A stretch of DNA of 64,000 bases from Pantoea deleyi (lineage in GTDB: Bacteria; Pseudomonadota; Gammaproteobacteria; Enterobacterales; Enterobacteriaceae). A model generated the notes under the pieces. It searched no databases and was not told where the DNA came from. It saw only the letters and a list, made by a program, of their open reading frames with translations. The stretch covers positions 3,844,001-3,908,000 of the forward strand of contig NZ_CP071405.1 of assembly GCF_022647325.1 (NCBI RefSeq), read 5' to 3'. The translations under genes were made by a program, and so were the position numbers. Positions 29,305 to 38,443 of the stretch are shown here, in pieces; position 1 is the stretch's first letter; each line of letters begins with the position of its first letter.

Positions 29305-29620
29305 GACGTTTCGCCTGATTGTCCCAGTGTTTAAGCACCCTGTTTCCGCGCTCTGCCTCTGCTGGCGTAAAAAAGTGGGCAGATAATTGCTGGAAACGTG
29401 ATCAATCTAACACCCGGCAGATTGACCGTAAAGAAAGTTGCGCTACTTAACAGTTTAGCACGTTCTGACCCGCTTCCTGCATTTTCAGCACCGGATCGCA
29501 CGCGACGGCTTGAGAAACCGGGCCGTCAGCCGCGCGCCGACCCTTTTCAATCCGTTGAAACTGACAGTATTCGCCCAGAGATGATAGGATATTCAGTGAA
29601 CGATAAAAATGGTTAACAGC
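29305..29620. other. Divergent cyaA/hemC control region
   Basis: 316 bases holding promoters for both genes. The recognisable element is the CRP site at 29397-29412. No open frame here looks real. Confidence 0.6.
29397..29412. promoter_or_regulatory. CRP site of cyaA
   Basis: On the minus strand TGTTA-N6-TCACG (GGTGTTAGATTGATCACG), almost the same as the known CRP site in the E. coli cyaA promoter, through which cAMP-CRP represses cyaA. Confidence 0.75.
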
Positions 29621-30562
29621 ATGTTAGACAAAATTTTCAGAATTGCTACAAGACAAAGTCCGCTCGCACTGTGGCAGGCACATTATGTTCAGCAACGCCT
29701 CATGAGCGCCCATCCGGGCCTGCGCGTTGAGCTGGTGCCTATGGTCACCAAAGGTGACATTATCCTCGACACGCCGCTGGCGAAAGTCGGTGGCAAAGGG
29801 CTGTTTGTCAAAGAGCTTGAGCTGGCGATGCTGGAAGGCCGTGCCGATATGGCGGTACATTCCATGAAGGATGTGCCGGTCAGTTTTCCCGACGGGCTGG
29901 GCCTGGTGACCATCTGTGAGCGCGACGATCCGCGCGATGCGTTCGTTTCTCATCATTATGACTCTATCGATGCGCTGCCTCAGGGCGCCATCGTCGGAAC
30001 GTCGAGCCTGCGTCGTCAGTGCCAGATCAGCGCGCGTCGTCCGGATCTGGTTATCCGCTCACTGCGTGGCAACGTCGGCACCCGCCTCGGTAAACTCGAT
30101 GCCGGTGAATATGACGCCATTATTCTGGCCGTTGCCGGGCTGAAGCGGCTGGGACTGGAAGATCGCATTCGTCAGGCGCTGCCTGCCGACGTCTCACTGC
30201 CCGCCGTGGGCCAGGGGGCGGTCGGCATCGAATGCCGTCTCGACGACACGACCTTGATCGGCCTGTTACAGGCGCTGAACCACGCCGACACCGAAGTCTG
30301 TGTCAGAGCGGAGCGTGCCATGAATACCCGCCTGGAGGGCGGCTGTCAGGTGCCGATTGGCAGTTTTGCCGTGCTGGAAGGTGACGATCTCTGGCTGCGC
30401 GGCATGGTCGGCGCACCGGATGGCCGGGTCATGGTCAGCGGCGAACGCCGCGGCCCGCGCGCGCAGGCGGAACAGATGGGCATTTCACTCGCCGATGAAC
30501 TGCTGAACGGCGGCGCGCGTGAAATCCTGCAAGAGGTCTATCAGGGGCAGCCGCCGGCATGA
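29621..30562 (+). CDS. hemC: Porphobilinogen deaminase
   Basis: Joins four porphobilinogen units into hydroxymethylbilane. 313 residues, the E. coli length. [17 protein letters not shown] carries the catalytic Asp, [15 protein letters not shown] the substrate-binding Arg residues, and [12 protein letters not shown] the Cys that holds the dipyrromethane cofactor. The start at 29621 gives the conserved [19 protein letters not shown]; an in-frame ATG four codons upstream is also possible. It diverges from cyaA and overlaps hemD by four bases. Confidence 0.97.
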   Translation: MLDKIFRIATRQSPLALWQAHYVQQRLMSAHPGLRVELVPMVTKGDIILDTPLAKVGGKGLFVKELELAMLEGRADMAVHSMKDVPVSFPDGLGLVTICERDDPRDAFVSHHYDSIDALPQGAIVGTSSLRRQCQISARRPDLVIRSLRGNVGTRLGKLDAGEYDAIILAVAGLKRLGLEDRIRQALPADVSLPAVGQGAVGIECRLDDTTLIGLLQALNHADTEVCVRAERAMNTRLEGGCQVPIGSFAVLEGDDLWLRGMVGAPDGRVMVSGERRGPRAQAEQMGISLADELLNGGAREILQEVYQGQPPA

Positions 30563-31287
30563 CCATCCTGGTGACGCGCCCGGAACCCGCAGCGGCAGAG
30601 CTGGTATCACGCCTGCATGCCATTGGTAAACAGGCGTGGAGCCTGCCGCTGATCGAATTTGCGCCGGGCGCTGACCTCCCCTCTCTGCCTCAGACGCTCG
30701 CCGGCCTGCGCGCCGATGACCTCGTTTTTATCCTTTCACAGCAGGTTATTCACTACGCACAGCACCGGATCAAAGCGTGGCCCCCTGAGCTGGACTATTA
30801 TGCAATTGGTCGCAGCACCGCACTGGCGTTTCATACCGTCAGCGGTCAGCAGGTGACCTGGCCTCATGCGCAGGAAACCAGCGAAGAGCTGATCCGGCTG
30901 AATACGCTTCAGCAGGTGGCCGGTAAACGTGCGCTGATCCTGCGTGGCGATCCCGGACGCGAACTGCTGGCAGAGACGTTAACCCGGCGCGGTGCCGAGG
31001 TGACGTTTGCTGCCTGCTATCAGCGCCGTCAGAAGCACTACGATGGCCCGGTTGAGGGGCGTCGCTGGCGCGATCGCGGCGTCTCTGTGCTGGTGGTGAC
31101 CAGCGGTGAAATGTTACAACAGCTTTTTTCGCTGTTCCCCGCAGTTGATCGCGAGGAATGGCTGCTCAACTGCCGACTGATCGTCGTCAGTGAACGTTTG
31201 GCTACTCTGGCCGCAGGATTGGGTTGGCAGGATATTCAGGTAGCCGATGGTGCCGATAACGATGCGCTGCTGCGCGCGTTACGCTGA
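30559..31287 (+). CDS. hemD: Uroporphyrinogen-III synthase
   Basis: Closes hydroxymethylbilane with inversion of ring D. 242 residues (E. coli 246). This family is poorly conserved, but the N-terminus [19 protein letters not shown] and the internal [20 protein letters not shown] are typical. The start overlaps the hemC stop (ATGA), so translation is coupled. hemX follows after 25 bases. Confidence 0.95.
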   Translation: MTILVTRPEPAAAELVSRLHAIGKQAWSLPLIEFAPGADLPSLPQTLAGLRADDLVFILSQQVIHYAQHRIKAWPPELDYYAIGRSTALAFHTVSGQQVTWPHAQETSEELIRLNTLQQVAGKRALILRGDPGRELLAETLTRRGAEVTFAACYQRRQKHYDGPVEGRRWRDRGVSVLVVTSGEMLQQLFSLFPAVDREEWLLNCRLIVVSERLATLAAGLGWQDIQVADGADNDALLRALR

Positions 31288-31312
31288 ACTTTAATAATGG
31301 GATGTGCCACAT

Positions 31313-32446
31313 ATGACGGAACAAAAAGACTCCTCCGCCATGGTTGAAGAAACCACCCCAGCGGTCGACCGCTCTCCTTCCAGCAACAGCACACCACCGC
31401 GTCAGGCGAAAAATGGTGGCATGGTGCTGGGAGCAGTGGCGATTGTCATCGCGCTGGCAATAGGTGCGGGTTTATACCTTAACGGGAAACATCAGGCCGA
31501 TTTGCAGGCACAAACCAATCAGAAGCTGAGCGATCAGTTAAGCGCGTTGCAGCAGCAGGCCAGCAGCGATAAACAGCAGCTGACACAGCAACTGAGTGGC
31601 GCAGAAAGCGCCCTGCAGACGGCGCAGGCCCAGCAGACCGCCTCTGCAAAAGAGCTGGAAACGCTGCGTGAAAAAATGGCCGTTATTTCCGGCAACGATG
31701 TGCGCAGCTGGCTGCTGGCGCAGGCGGACTATCTGGTGAAGCTGGCCGGCCGTAAACTCTGGAGCGATCAGGATGTCACCACTGCGGCGGCACTGCTGAA
31801 AAGCGCCGATGCCAGCCTGGCCGACATGAACGATCCCAGCGTCATGAACGTGCGTCGTGCCCTGACCCAGGATATCAGTAACCTCTCTGCCGTCACCCAG
31901 GTCGACTATGATGGCGTGATCCTCAAGCTCAATCAGCTGTCGAACAACGTTGATAATCTGCGTCTGGCGGATAACGACAGCGACGATGCGCCGATGGACA
32001 GCGACGGTGGCGAGCTGTCGGGGTCCGTGCGCGAATGGCGGCAGAACCTGGTGAAAAGCTGGCATAACTTTATGGATGATTTCATTACCATCCGCCGCCG
32101 CGACAATACCGCCCAGCCACTGCTGGCCCCCAATCAGGACGTTTACCTGCGCGAGAACATCCGATCACGTCTGCTGATTGCGGCGCAGGCTGTACCGCGT
32201 CATCAGGATGAGATCTACAAGCAGTCTATCGATACCGTTTCGGCCTGGGTTCGCGCCTGGTACGACACCAACGATGCTGCCACCAAAGCGTTTCTTGCCC
32301 AGCTGGATGAGCTGAGCCAGCAGAACATCAATATGGATCTGCCGGATAGCCTGGAAAGTCAGCCGCTGCTGGAGCAGCTGATGCAGACCCGCGTGCGGAA
32401 CCTGTTAGCGCAACCTTCTGCCGCTGCTACTCAGCAGGGAGGCTAA
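31313..32446 (+). CDS. hemX: Membrane protein HemX
   Basis: 377 residues. A Ser/Pro-rich cytosolic head precedes one membrane helix ([20 protein letters not shown], about 38-57), then a Gln-rich coiled coil ([20 protein letters not shown]) and a conserved domain ([20 protein letters not shown]). Although once annotated as uroporphyrin methylase, the sequence shows no such domain. Function is unknown; the hem operon position is conserved. A GTG three codons upstream is an alternative start. Confidence 0.93.
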   Translation: MTEQKDSSAMVEETTPAVDRSPSSNSTPPRQAKNGGMVLGAVAIVIALAIGAGLYLNGKHQADLQAQTNQKLSDQLSALQQQASSDKQQLTQQLSGAESALQTAQAQQTASAKELETLREKMAVISGNDVRSWLLAQADYLVKLAGRKLWSDQDVTTAAALLKSADASLADMNDPSVMNVRRALTQDISNLSAVTQVDYDGVILKLNQLSNNVDNLRLADNDSDDAPMDSDGGELSGSVREWRQNLVKSWHNFMDDFITIRRRDNTAQPLLAPNQDVYLRENIRSRLLIAAQAVPRHQDEIYKQSIDTVSAWVRAWYDTNDAATKAFLAQLDELSQQNINMDLPDSLESQPLLEQLMQTRVRNLLAQPSAAATQQGG

Positions 32447-32448
32447 GG

Positions 32449-33645
32449 ATGCTTAAGGTATTTATCCTCTTTATCCTGCTGATTGCGGGCGTGGTGCTGG
32501 GACCGATGATTGCCGGTCATCAGGGCTATGTACTGATTCAGACCGATAACTGGAACATCGAAACCAGCGTGACCGGCCTGGCCATCATCCTTATCATCAG
32601 CCTGCTGGTGATTCTGGCCGTCGAGTGGTTACTGCGCCGTGTGCTGCGCACCGGGGCCCGTACCCGTGGCTGGTTTACCGGACGTAAGCGCCGTCGTGCA
32701 CAGCGTCATACGCAGTCGGCGCTGATGAAGCTGGCAGAGGGCGATCATCGTCAGGCAGAAAAACTGCTCTCCAAAGATGCCGACCACGCCGATGTGCCGG
32801 TCGCGAACTACCTGCTGGCCGCAGAAGCCGCTCAGCAGCGTGGCGACGAAGTCCGTGCCAATCAGCATCTGGAGCGCGCTGCGGAGCTGTCTGAAAGCAA
32901 TACCATTCCGGTTGAGATTGCCCGTACACGGATTCAGCTGGCACGTAACGAAGATCACGCGGCGCGTCACAGCATCGACCGTCTGCTGGAAGTGGCGCCG
33001 CGTCATCCGGAAGTGCTGCGTCTGGCTGAACAGGCCTATATCCGAACCGGTGCCTGGAGTGCCCTGCTGGATATCCTGCCCGCCATGCAGAAGGCGCAGG
33101 TCGGCGACGATCTGCATCGCGAAGCCCTACAGCAGCAGGCCTGGCTGGGCCTGATGAATCAGGCGATGGCCGACCAGGGCAGCGATGGACTGAAGCGCTG
33201 GTGGAACACGCTGAGCCGCAAAACCCGTCAGGACACGACGCTGCAGGTGGCGATGGCGGATCATCTGATCGAATGTAACGACCACGACACCGCGCAGTCG
33301 ATCGTGCTGGAAGGCCTCAAGCGCCATTACGACGACCGCCTGGTGCTGCTGATGCCTCGCATTAAAAGCGGCAATCCGGAAGCGCTGGAGAAGGCGCTTC
33401 GCCAGCAGATTAAACAGCATGGCGCTACGCCGCTACTGCACAGTACGCTGGGACAGTTGCTGATGCGCCACGGCGAATGGCAGCAGGCGGCTGAAGCCCT
33501 GCAGCAGGCGCTGGAACAGCGTCCTGATGCCTTCGACTATGCGTGGCTGGCGGATGTTTATGACCGCCTGCATCGTCCGGAAGAGGCAGCGAAAATGCGC
33601 CGTGAAGGGCTGCTGCTGACGCTGAAGAATAATCCCAACGGCTGA
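32449..33645 (+). CDS. hemY: Membrane TPR protein HemY
   Basis: 398 residues. Two N-terminal membrane helices (VFILFILLIAGVVLGPMIAG, and AIILIISLLVILAVEWLL at about 45-62) precede a basic loop and a TPR-rich soluble part. The last repeats (AEALQQALEQRPDAFDYAWL) are clear. Homologous to E. coli HemY, unrelated to the protoporphyrinogen oxidase of the same name in Bacillus. It starts two bases after the hemX stop and is the last gene of hemCDXY. Confidence 0.95.
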   Translation: MLKVFILFILLIAGVVLGPMIAGHQGYVLIQTDNWNIETSVTGLAIILIISLLVILAVEWLLRRVLRTGARTRGWFTGRKRRRAQRHTQSALMKLAEGDHRQAEKLLSKDADHADVPVANYLLAAEAAQQRGDEVRANQHLERAAELSESNTIPVEIARTRIQLARNEDHAARHSIDRLLEVAPRHPEVLRLAEQAYIRTGAWSALLDILPAMQKAQVGDDLHREALQQQAWLGLMNQAMADQGSDGLKRWWNTLSRKTRQDTTLQVAMADHLIECNDHDTAQSIVLEGLKRHYDDRLVLLMPRIKSGNPEALEKALRQQIKQHGATPLLHSTLGQLLMRHGEWQQAAEALQQALEQRPDAFDYAWLADVYDRLHRPEEAAKMRREGLLLTLKNNPNG

Positions 33646-33663
33646 TGCCGTCTGGAGAAACAG

Positions 33664-33689
33664 AAAGCCGGGCTTGCCCGGCTTTTTTA
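33664..33689 (+). terminator. Terminator of hemCDXY
   Basis: AAGCCGGGC-TTG-CCCGGCTTTTTT, 20 bases after the hemY stop codon; a strong intrinsic terminator. Confidence 0.92.
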
Positions 33690-33721
33690 TGCCCGTCTTC
33701 TCATCCCACCCGGCCGCAGGC

Positions 33722-33921
33722 AAAAAAAAACACCTGCCACTGGCAGGTGCAAGATCAGGTCGGTAAGACAACCGGGAGATACCTGACTCAACGTAGTGTC
33801 TGTTAACCCTGTAAGGCTTGCGCGATACAGGCAGGCAGACAACAGGTATCGAAAATTGGCTCTGCATCATTCCCAGGTTTATGTAGCATCAGCAGACATA
33901 AGAGGTGGAATGAGCATCTAC
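33722..33921 (-). ncRNA. glmZ: Small RNA GlmZ
   Basis: The minus-strand RNA begins GTAGATGCTCATTCCACCTC, almost the 5' end of E. coli GlmZ, and shares CTTATGT, GGAATGA(T/C)GCAGAGCC and ACGTTGAGT in the same order. It ends in the hairpin CACCTGCCA/TGGCAGGTG followed by nine T. The length, about 200 nt, fits E. coli GlmZ (207). With Hfq it pairs to glmS mRNA and raises glucosamine-6-phosphate synthase; RapZ and RNase E inactivate it. It lies next to hemY as in E. coli. A sigma-54 promoter and GlrR boxes lie upstream. Confidence 0.92.
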
Positions 33922-33930
33922 AGCAGAAGT

Positions 33931-33948
33931 ATTGCACAAGCCATGCCA
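33931..33948 (-). promoter_or_regulatory. Sigma-54 promoter of glmZ
   Basis: On the minus strand TGGCATGGCTTGTGCAAT has GG and GC separated by exactly ten bases, the -24/-12 signature. GC lies 13 bases before the GlmZ 5' end. A sigma-70-like CAATACT overlaps, as described for glmY/glmZ promoters in relatives. Confidence 0.8.
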
Positions 33949-34032
33949 GGTTGATGACTATTTTTAAAGAAATTAAAATTCAGTCACTTAGACGTACCGG
34001 CCAGCCAGGCCGTGGCGACGCCGGAGCAGAAG

Positions 34033-34050
34033 TGTCGGCGTCCGGCGACA
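34033..34050. promoter_or_regulatory. GlrR binding site 1 (glmZ)
   Basis: TGTC-N10-GACA, a perfect match to the binding motif of GlrR (YfhA), the sigma-54 activator of glmY/glmZ. It lies about 120 bases upstream of the GlmZ start. Confidence 0.72.
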
Positions 34051-34064
34051 GCAGCGACTTTTTC

Positions 34065-34082
34065 TGTCTCTGAATGGAGACA
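34065..34082. promoter_or_regulatory. GlrR binding site 2 (glmZ)
   Basis: A second perfect TGTC-N10-GACA, 32 bases (about three helical turns) from the first; its arms extend to CTGTCTC/GAGACAG. Confidence 0.72.
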
Positions 34083-34127
34083 GCCAGCCTGAACTCTCCA
34101 TGAATCCAGCAATAACAAGGGGTTATC

Positions 34128-34145
34128 TGTCGGCAATTCACGACG
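34128..34145. promoter_or_regulatory. GlrR binding site 3 (glmZ), imperfect
   Basis: TGTC-N10-GACG, one mismatch to the motif, 63 bases (about six turns) from site 2. Confidence 0.5.
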
Positions 34146-34211
34146 CTGCGTTTATGTTCAGAAGATAGTGTCTGTTAAAGCTGGCAGAGACAGGAGTGCA
34201 GGCAGAAAGAC

Positions 34212-34268
34212 GTCAGATGACCGTCAGATCTGACGTTGGTATATCTGACCGCAGCCCATAAGTCAGAT
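34212..34268. repeat. Cluster of five GTCAGAT motifs
   Basis: GTCAGAT occurs at 34212, 34223 and 34262 and its complement ATCTGAC at 34228 and 34243. The copies at 34223 and 34228 form the palindrome CGTCAGATCTGACG. It lies between the glmZ control region and the tRNA-Pro repeats. No known regulator comes to mind. Confidence 0.5.
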
Positions 34269-34299
34269 ATTCAGGTGCACATACGCTTTTCAACAGACG

Positions 34300-34327
34300 A
34301 AAAAAAACCTGTCTTTTCAGACAGGTT
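34300..34327 (-). terminator. Terminator, repeat unit 1
   Basis: AACCTGTCT-GAAA-AGACAGGTT followed by a T-run on the minus strand; third and last of three identical terminators after the tRNA operon. Confidence 0.88.
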
Positions 34328-34461
34328 TCTAAAAATGGTCGGCGAGAGAGGATAACGCCGCTCTTCGAGCTGCGCCCTTCGGGCCGTTGCTGACGCAACG
34401 TTGTCTCGCTGCGCCCGGCGCAAACCTCCTCCGGAGGTTCTCATCCTCTTTTCAACAGACG

Positions 34462-34489
34462 AAAAAAAACCTGTCTTTTCAGACAGGTT
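34462..34489 (-). terminator. Terminator, repeat unit 2
   Basis: Same hairpin and T-run as in units 1 and 3, 162 bases from each. Confidence 0.88.
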
Positions 34490-34623
34490 TCTAAAAATGG
34501 TCGGCGAGAGAGGATAACGCCGCTCTTCGAGCAGCGCCCTTCGGGCCGTTGCTGACGCAACGTTGTCTCGCTGCGCCCGGCGCAAACCTCCTCCGGAGGT
34601 TCTCATCCTCTTTTCTGCAGACG

Positions 34624-34651
34624 AAAAAAAACCTGTCTTTTCAGACAGGTT
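34624..34651 (-). terminator. Terminator of the tRNA operon
   Basis: The 9-bp stem hairpin with T-run begins nine bases after the CCA end of tRNA-Pro; it is the first terminator that the transcript meets. Confidence 0.9.
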
Positions 34652-34659
34652 TCTAAAAA

Positions 34660-34736
34660 TGGTCGGCGAGAGAGGATTCGAACCTCCGACCCACTGGTCC
34701 CAAACCAGTTGCGCTACCAAGCTGCGCTACTCGCCG
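34660..34736 (-). tRNA. proM: tRNA-Pro (anticodon TGG)
   Basis: 77 nt with encoded CCA. 5' CGGCGAG pairs with CTCGCCG; the anticodon loop TTTGGGA gives TGG; GGTTCGAATCC is the T arm. Last gene of the operon argX-hisR-leuT-proM, as in E. coli. Its 3' 18 nt recur twice downstream in the 162-bp repeats. Confidence 0.97.
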
Positions 34737-34757
34737 ATTTTTTTAAACTGTTTTGCC

Positions 34758-34844
34758 TGGTGCGAAGAGAGGGACTTGAACCCTCACGTCCGTTAAGACA
34801 CTAACACCTGAAGCTAGCGCGTCTACCAATTCCGCCACCTTCGC
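34758..34844 (-). tRNA. leuT: tRNA-Leu (anticodon CAG)
   Basis: 87 nt with a long variable arm and encoded CCA. 5' GCGAAGG pairs with the 3' strand CTTCGC of the acceptor stem; anticodon CAG in CTTCAGGT. Third gene of the operon. Confidence 0.97.
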
Positions 34845-34860
34845 GTATCCCAGCAAAATC

Positions 34861-34936
34861 TGGGGTGGCTAATGGGACTCGAACCCACGACAACTGGAAT
34901 CACAATCCAGGGCTCTACCAACTGAGCTATAGCCAC
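34861..34936 (-). tRNA. hisR: tRNA-His (anticodon GTG)
   Basis: 76 nt with encoded CCA. 5' GTGGCTA pairs with TAGCCAC; anticodon GTG in ATTGTGAT. A G lies just 5' (complement of 34937), as needed for the extra G-1 of tRNA-His. Confidence 0.97.
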
Positions 34937-35034
34937 CACAATTCTTCATGATACAGATTACAAACCTGCAGCATTTAAATCTTTACTGCCAACCGCGGTA
35001 AATCAACCACCGAAGCTCATGCGCACAAACGATA

Positions 35035-35111
<77 letters not shown>

Positions 35112-35132
35112 GTAGCGCCGTTGCGGATGTGC

Positions 35133-35161
35133 ATACTAGAGATAAGCGCCCATCGTGTCTA
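35133..35161 (-). promoter_or_regulatory. Promoter of argX-hisR-leuT-proM
   Basis: On the minus strand TAGACA (-35) and TAGTAT (-10) with a 17-bp spacer, about 20 bases before tRNA-Arg. In E. coli yifK lies between wecG and this promoter; here only about 110 bases separate them. Confidence 0.75.
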
Positions 35162-35269
35162 GTGCTTTTTAAATAAAAAGACGCGTTTGATTACGCTTTG
35201 TGCATTTTGTCGAGAAATAGCGCATTCATGCGCAGGCAGAGACTAAAAATGCGGCATTTATCAGCAATA

Positions 35270-36010
35270 TCAGAGATCGCCTCGCCAGTGATAGCGCAAA
35301 TATTTCAGCAGTTTTAGCTGTCGGCGCAGCCGTGAGGGCTGACGAATAAGGCGATAGAGCCACTCCAGCCCCAGCCGCTGCCAGATTAGAGGCGCTCGCT
35401 TCACATGACCGGTGAAAACATCATAGGTGCCGCCTACGCCCATATAGAGGGCATCTGGCCAGTGCGCACGGCACGCCAGCATCAGCAGCTCCTGACGTGG
35501 CGATCCCAGCGCAACGGTTACCAGCTTTGCGCCGCTGGCCGCAATCCGGGCAAACAGTGCATCCTGTTCGGCTGGCGCAAAATAGCCATCCTGCGCCCCG
35601 ACAATATTCACGTTCCACTGACGACGCAGTTTAGCGCAGGTTTCATCCAGCACCTGCTGACGACCGCCGATCAAAAAGACCGGCGTCCCTTCCCGCCCGG
35701 CACGCTCCATCAGCGCTTCCCACAAATCCGCCCCCGCAATGCGCTGCACCCGCGCCTGGGGATACTTCTTGCGAATTGAGCGCACAATGCTGATGCCATC
35801 CGCGTAGGCATATTCTGCCTGGGTCAGCAGCGTGCGTAATCCCTCATCCCGCTCGGCGGTCAGGATCTTCTCCGCATTAATGGCCACTAAAATGCCGCTG
35901 CGCACCTGCTGCGGCGGCATCAGAAAACTCACCGCCGACGGCATGTTCTCGAAGCCATACAGCTCAACGCCACGAATCCGGTACTGCGGCGTTTCCGTTA
36001 ACTTTGTCAT
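35270..36010 (-). CDS. wecG: UDP-ManNAcA transferase WecG
   Basis: Adds N-acetyl-D-mannosaminuronic acid to GlcNAc-PP-undecaprenol, giving ECA lipid II, at the cytosolic face of the inner membrane. 246 residues (E. coli 246) of the WecG/TagA/CpsF family (GT26). Family motifs are [20 protein letters not shown] (about 67-86), [27 protein letters not shown] and [18 protein letters not shown]. The basic C-terminal tail ([18 protein letters not shown]) is typical membrane-attachment sequence. Last gene of the wec operon, 25 bases after wzyE. Confidence 0.96.
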   Translation of the reverse strand: MTKLTETPQYRIRGVELYGFENMPSAVSFLMPPQQVRSGILVAINAEKILTAERDEGLRTLLTQAEYAYADGISIVRSIRKKYPQARVQRIAGADLWEALMERAGREGTPVFLIGGRQQVLDETCAKLRRQWNVNIVGAQDGYFAPAEQDALFARIAASGAKLVTVALGSPRQELLMLACRAHWPDALYMGVGGTYDVFTGHVKRAPLIWQRLGLEWLYRLIRQPSRLRRQLKLLKYLRYHWRGDL

Positions 36011-36035
36011 ATCTTCCGTTAATCCCAGAGGTTAA

Positions 36036-37379
36036 TCAGAGCGGGCTGTGCACGACCCGCCTGCTGCGGTCGCGAATCAAACCTGCGCGATCCAGTAACC
36101 AGAAAAGTAATTTAGCCATGCCCAGGCACGCAGCAAAAATGATGCAGAAAAACACCACGCGAGAGCCGAACGCATCAAGACCTTCGCGTGCCAGCACGAT
36201 CATGTTAAACACCGCACCAAAACAGAAGCTTTGCAGGATGGCGCCGCTGTAGCGATTGGTCTCAAGACAGCCGCGCTGATAGATCGCATCAAAGGCTTTA
36301 ATAATCATCCCGACCGCGACGGCGCCGAGAGGAATCGCCCAGACGCCGCCCATCACCACCAGCGAGCCTATCAGCGTAGGTGAAATCGCCAGGCCAGAGT
36401 GGTTGTTCAGCACTTCCCAGGTAAAGTAGTTCGCGCTGTTCAGCACCGCCAGCGGCCGATCCGGCCAGAGCCAGGTCGGAATAAACACGTAAAAATCGCG
36501 CCACAGCGGAGCCAGTCCCTGAAACTCGATTCTGGCGTAGTTATCCAGCAGCAGGGCGAGGTTTTCCCACGGCGAAAACGTATCACGCGTCAGATAGAGG
36601 AAGGTATAGAACGCCTCATCGCCCATGACGTCCAGGTTATAGCGGCGCAGCGCCAGCCAGAACATCCCGGCAATCGCCATCACCCCGGCGGTTGCCAGCA
36701 TCCACAGCGTGATCCAGCCGCGGGTAATCCCGATAAACAGGAACAGGGCAAACGCGATAATGATATTGGCGCGAGTGCCCCCGACGAGCGCATAGGTCAG
36801 TAAACCAAAAGCCACGGTGACCACCAGGAACAGCAGCCAGTTGCGGCGCGTCGGGCGTAAAAAGTAGGGGATCAGCATCGCCGGAATAAAGAAGTAGAAA
36901 AATCGCTTAAGCGCCACGCCCGAGACTTCGCTGGAGAAGATCTGGTTGTAGGCGGTCAGGCGGAACAGCAGAAAGCCGTTGTGAATAAAGAACACTGTGA
37001 CGGTGCCCAGCGCCACCAGCGCCAGAATCACGCAGGTCAGATGGGTTTCGACGCGATTCATATGCAGCCAGGGTTTCGCCGGCGTGGCGCTGGCGGGCTT
37101 CAGGCGTATTTTATAGCTGACGTAATAGATGGCGTAAAACGCCGTGGCCGACAGCAGCGCCTCCAGCAGATTTTCAACCGGTACGACATCGACATTAAAG
37201 CGGAACACCAGCACCGAGGTCAGTGGAAAGCCGAAATAGAAAGTCAGCAGGAACAGCAGCGTGAAGAAGAGATGGAAGTTGAAACGGACACGCTTAAACT
37301 CCCGCCAGGTCAGGGTCAGGATAAACGCCAGCGACAGCAGATAGACCACCAGCAGGCCGCCAAACTGCATAAGACTCAT
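36036..37379 (-). CDS. wzyE: ECA polymerase WzyE
   Basis: Inner-membrane polymerase that joins ECA trisaccharide units at the periplasmic face. 447 residues (E. coli 450) with about 11 membrane helices. A large periplasmic loop ([20 protein letters not shown], about 300-320) matches the family. It overlaps wecF by four bases (ATGA) and is followed by wecG. Confidence 0.95.
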   Translation of the reverse strand: MSLMQFGGLLVVYLLSLAFILTLTWREFKRVRFNFHLFFTLLFLLTFYFGFPLTSVLVFRFNVDVVPVENLLEALLSATAFYAIYYVSYKIRLKPASATPAKPWLHMNRVETHLTCVILALVALGTVTVFFIHNGFLLFRLTAYNQIFSSEVSGVALKRFFYFFIPAMLIPYFLRPTRRNWLLFLVVTVAFGLLTYALVGGTRANIIIAFALFLFIGITRGWITLWMLATAGVMAIAGMFWLALRRYNLDVMGDEAFYTFLYLTRDTFSPWENLALLLDNYARIEFQGLAPLWRDFYVFIPTWLWPDRPLAVLNSANYFTWEVLNNHSGLAISPTLIGSLVVMGGVWAIPLGAVAVGMIIKAFDAIYQRGCLETNRYSGAILQSFCFGAVFNMIVLAREGLDAFGSRVVFFCIIFAACLGMAKLLFWLLDRAGLIRDRSRRVVHSPL

Positions 37380-38443
37380 GATAACGCCCCTTCGCTGAGC
37401 TGTAACGCCGCCCGCCAGCCGGCGAGATAGCCCGGCGCAAAAAAGGCGATCGCCTGCTTATCGCAGCTCGCCAGCTGACGCCGCGCCTCCGCAATCACCG
37501 CAGGCGACAACGCATCTTCGCTGAACAGGACCGGCAGCTGCTGCTCAGCAACATCACGCCAGAAGGGATTTTTACGGGTCAGGACAAATGGCACACCGGC
37601 CTGAATCAGCAGACAGAGCGTTCCCACCCCCTGCTGACGTTCAAACATAAAATAACCGACATGGCAGCGCGCCAGCAGGGTCAGATAGTGCTCAAATGGC
37701 AGATTTTCACGGATCAGATTGACCTGCCCGTTCGGGAACAGCGTCTCTGCAGCGGCCTGAATCTGGCTGATATAAGCCTCGTTGCCCGGCGGATAGCCCA
37801 GCGGAACCTCGATGCACACCTGCTCGCCAAACTGCGCGCGAATCGCCTTCAGCCCTTCAATATGCCGGTTACTCGGATCGCCGGAGTTACCCAGCAGCAG
37901 CGTAAATGGCTCGGAAGGCGCAGACGCGACGGCGACGGCGGGCATGCGGGTCGGAAAATAGAGCAGTGAACCGGGCACGCGACGATGGCGCTGCTGATAG
38001 TGATGCAGGTCGCCACGGGTCGCAAAAACCTGAGCGACGCGGCCCTGGGCGATCCGGCGAATTTGATAGAACAGACGAAACTTCAGGCTGCGCGAATCTT
38101 CATAAAGATCGGCTCCCCAGACGTGCCAGTAGATCTGTGAGCGACGCAGTTTCCCACTGAGCAGCGCCAGCCAGATCCACGGGTTGAACTGACCGTGGCA
38201 GAAAAAGCGCTGCTGGCGATATCTGGCCCGCGCCACGACCGCCTGCGCCAGCGCTTTCTTGCTGGCAAAGCATTCGATCTGCAACGCGCTGAAGGGGGCC
38301 AGGCTTTCGGGCTGCTGCGTCACCACCATAAAATGGCGTGGCGAAGCCGCGGGCTGCTCAACGCTGAGGACATCGTTGAAAAAGCGCAGCACCGTCTGGT
38401 TGTGGTGAGGAATGTCCGATCCCAAAACGTGAATTAAAGTCAT
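37376..38443 (-). CDS. wecF: Fuc4NAc transferase WecF
   Basis: Adds 4-acetamido-4,6-dideoxygalactose from its dTDP form to ECA lipid II, giving lipid III. 355 residues, GT56 family. The N-terminus [20 protein letters not shown] and [20 protein letters not shown] (about 82-101) match E. coli. The start at 38443 overlaps the wzxE stop by four bases; the frame is open 12 codons further but lies inside wzxE. Confidence 0.95.
   Translation of the reverse strand: MTLIHVLGSDIPHHNQTVLRFFNDVLSVEQPAASPRHFMVVTQQPESLAPFSALQIECFASKKALAQAVVARARYRQQRFFCHGQFNPWIWLALLSGKLRRSQIYWHVWGADLYEDSRSLKFRLFYQIRRIAQGRVAQVFATRGDLHHYQQRHRRVPGSLLYFPTRMPAVAVASAPSEPFTLLLGNSGDPSNRHIEGLKAIRAQFGEQVCIEVPLGYPPGNEAYISQIQAAAETLFPNGQVNLIRENLPFEHYLTLLARCHVGYFMFERQQGVGTLCLLIQAGVPFVLTRKNPFWRDVAEQQLPVLFSEDALSPAVIAEARRQLASCDKQAIAFFAPGYLAGWRAALQLSEGALS

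Larger units (their letters stand above)
34287..34677 (-). repeat. 162-bp tandem repeat from tRNA-Pro 3' end
   Basis: Two full units (34287-34448, 34449-34610) and a third partial copy ending in the real tRNA gene (34611-34677). Units 1 and 2 differ at one base (34371 T, 34533 A). On the minus strand each unit holds the last 18 nt of tRNA-Pro including CCA, a trailer, an intrinsic terminator and a GC-rich linker with nested hairpins. The period is 162 bases, a multiple of three. The layout parallels the E. coli tyrT (rtT) repeats, which repeat the end of tRNA-Tyr with a 178-bp period. Confidence 0.9.

Noticed and set aside
33433..33870. 145-codon minus-strand frame
   Set aside because: It covers GlmZ, two terminators and the antisense of hemY; GlmZ explains the conserved part.
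33794..34178. 13-bp direct repeat TAGTGTCTGTTAA at 33794 and 34166, as a possible target-site duplication
   Set aside because: The first copy lies within GlmZ in a region shared with E. coli GlmZ, and the segment between is ordinary glmZ control sequence, so no insertion is needed to explain it.
34271..34720. 149-codon minus-strand frame running through the tRNA-Pro repeats with a 54-residue period
   Set aside because: It exists because the 162-bp unit is a multiple of three and lacks stops. It crosses the tRNA gene and two terminators and has no ribosome-binding site. It recalls the Tpr frame of tyrT, but I do not call it a gene.
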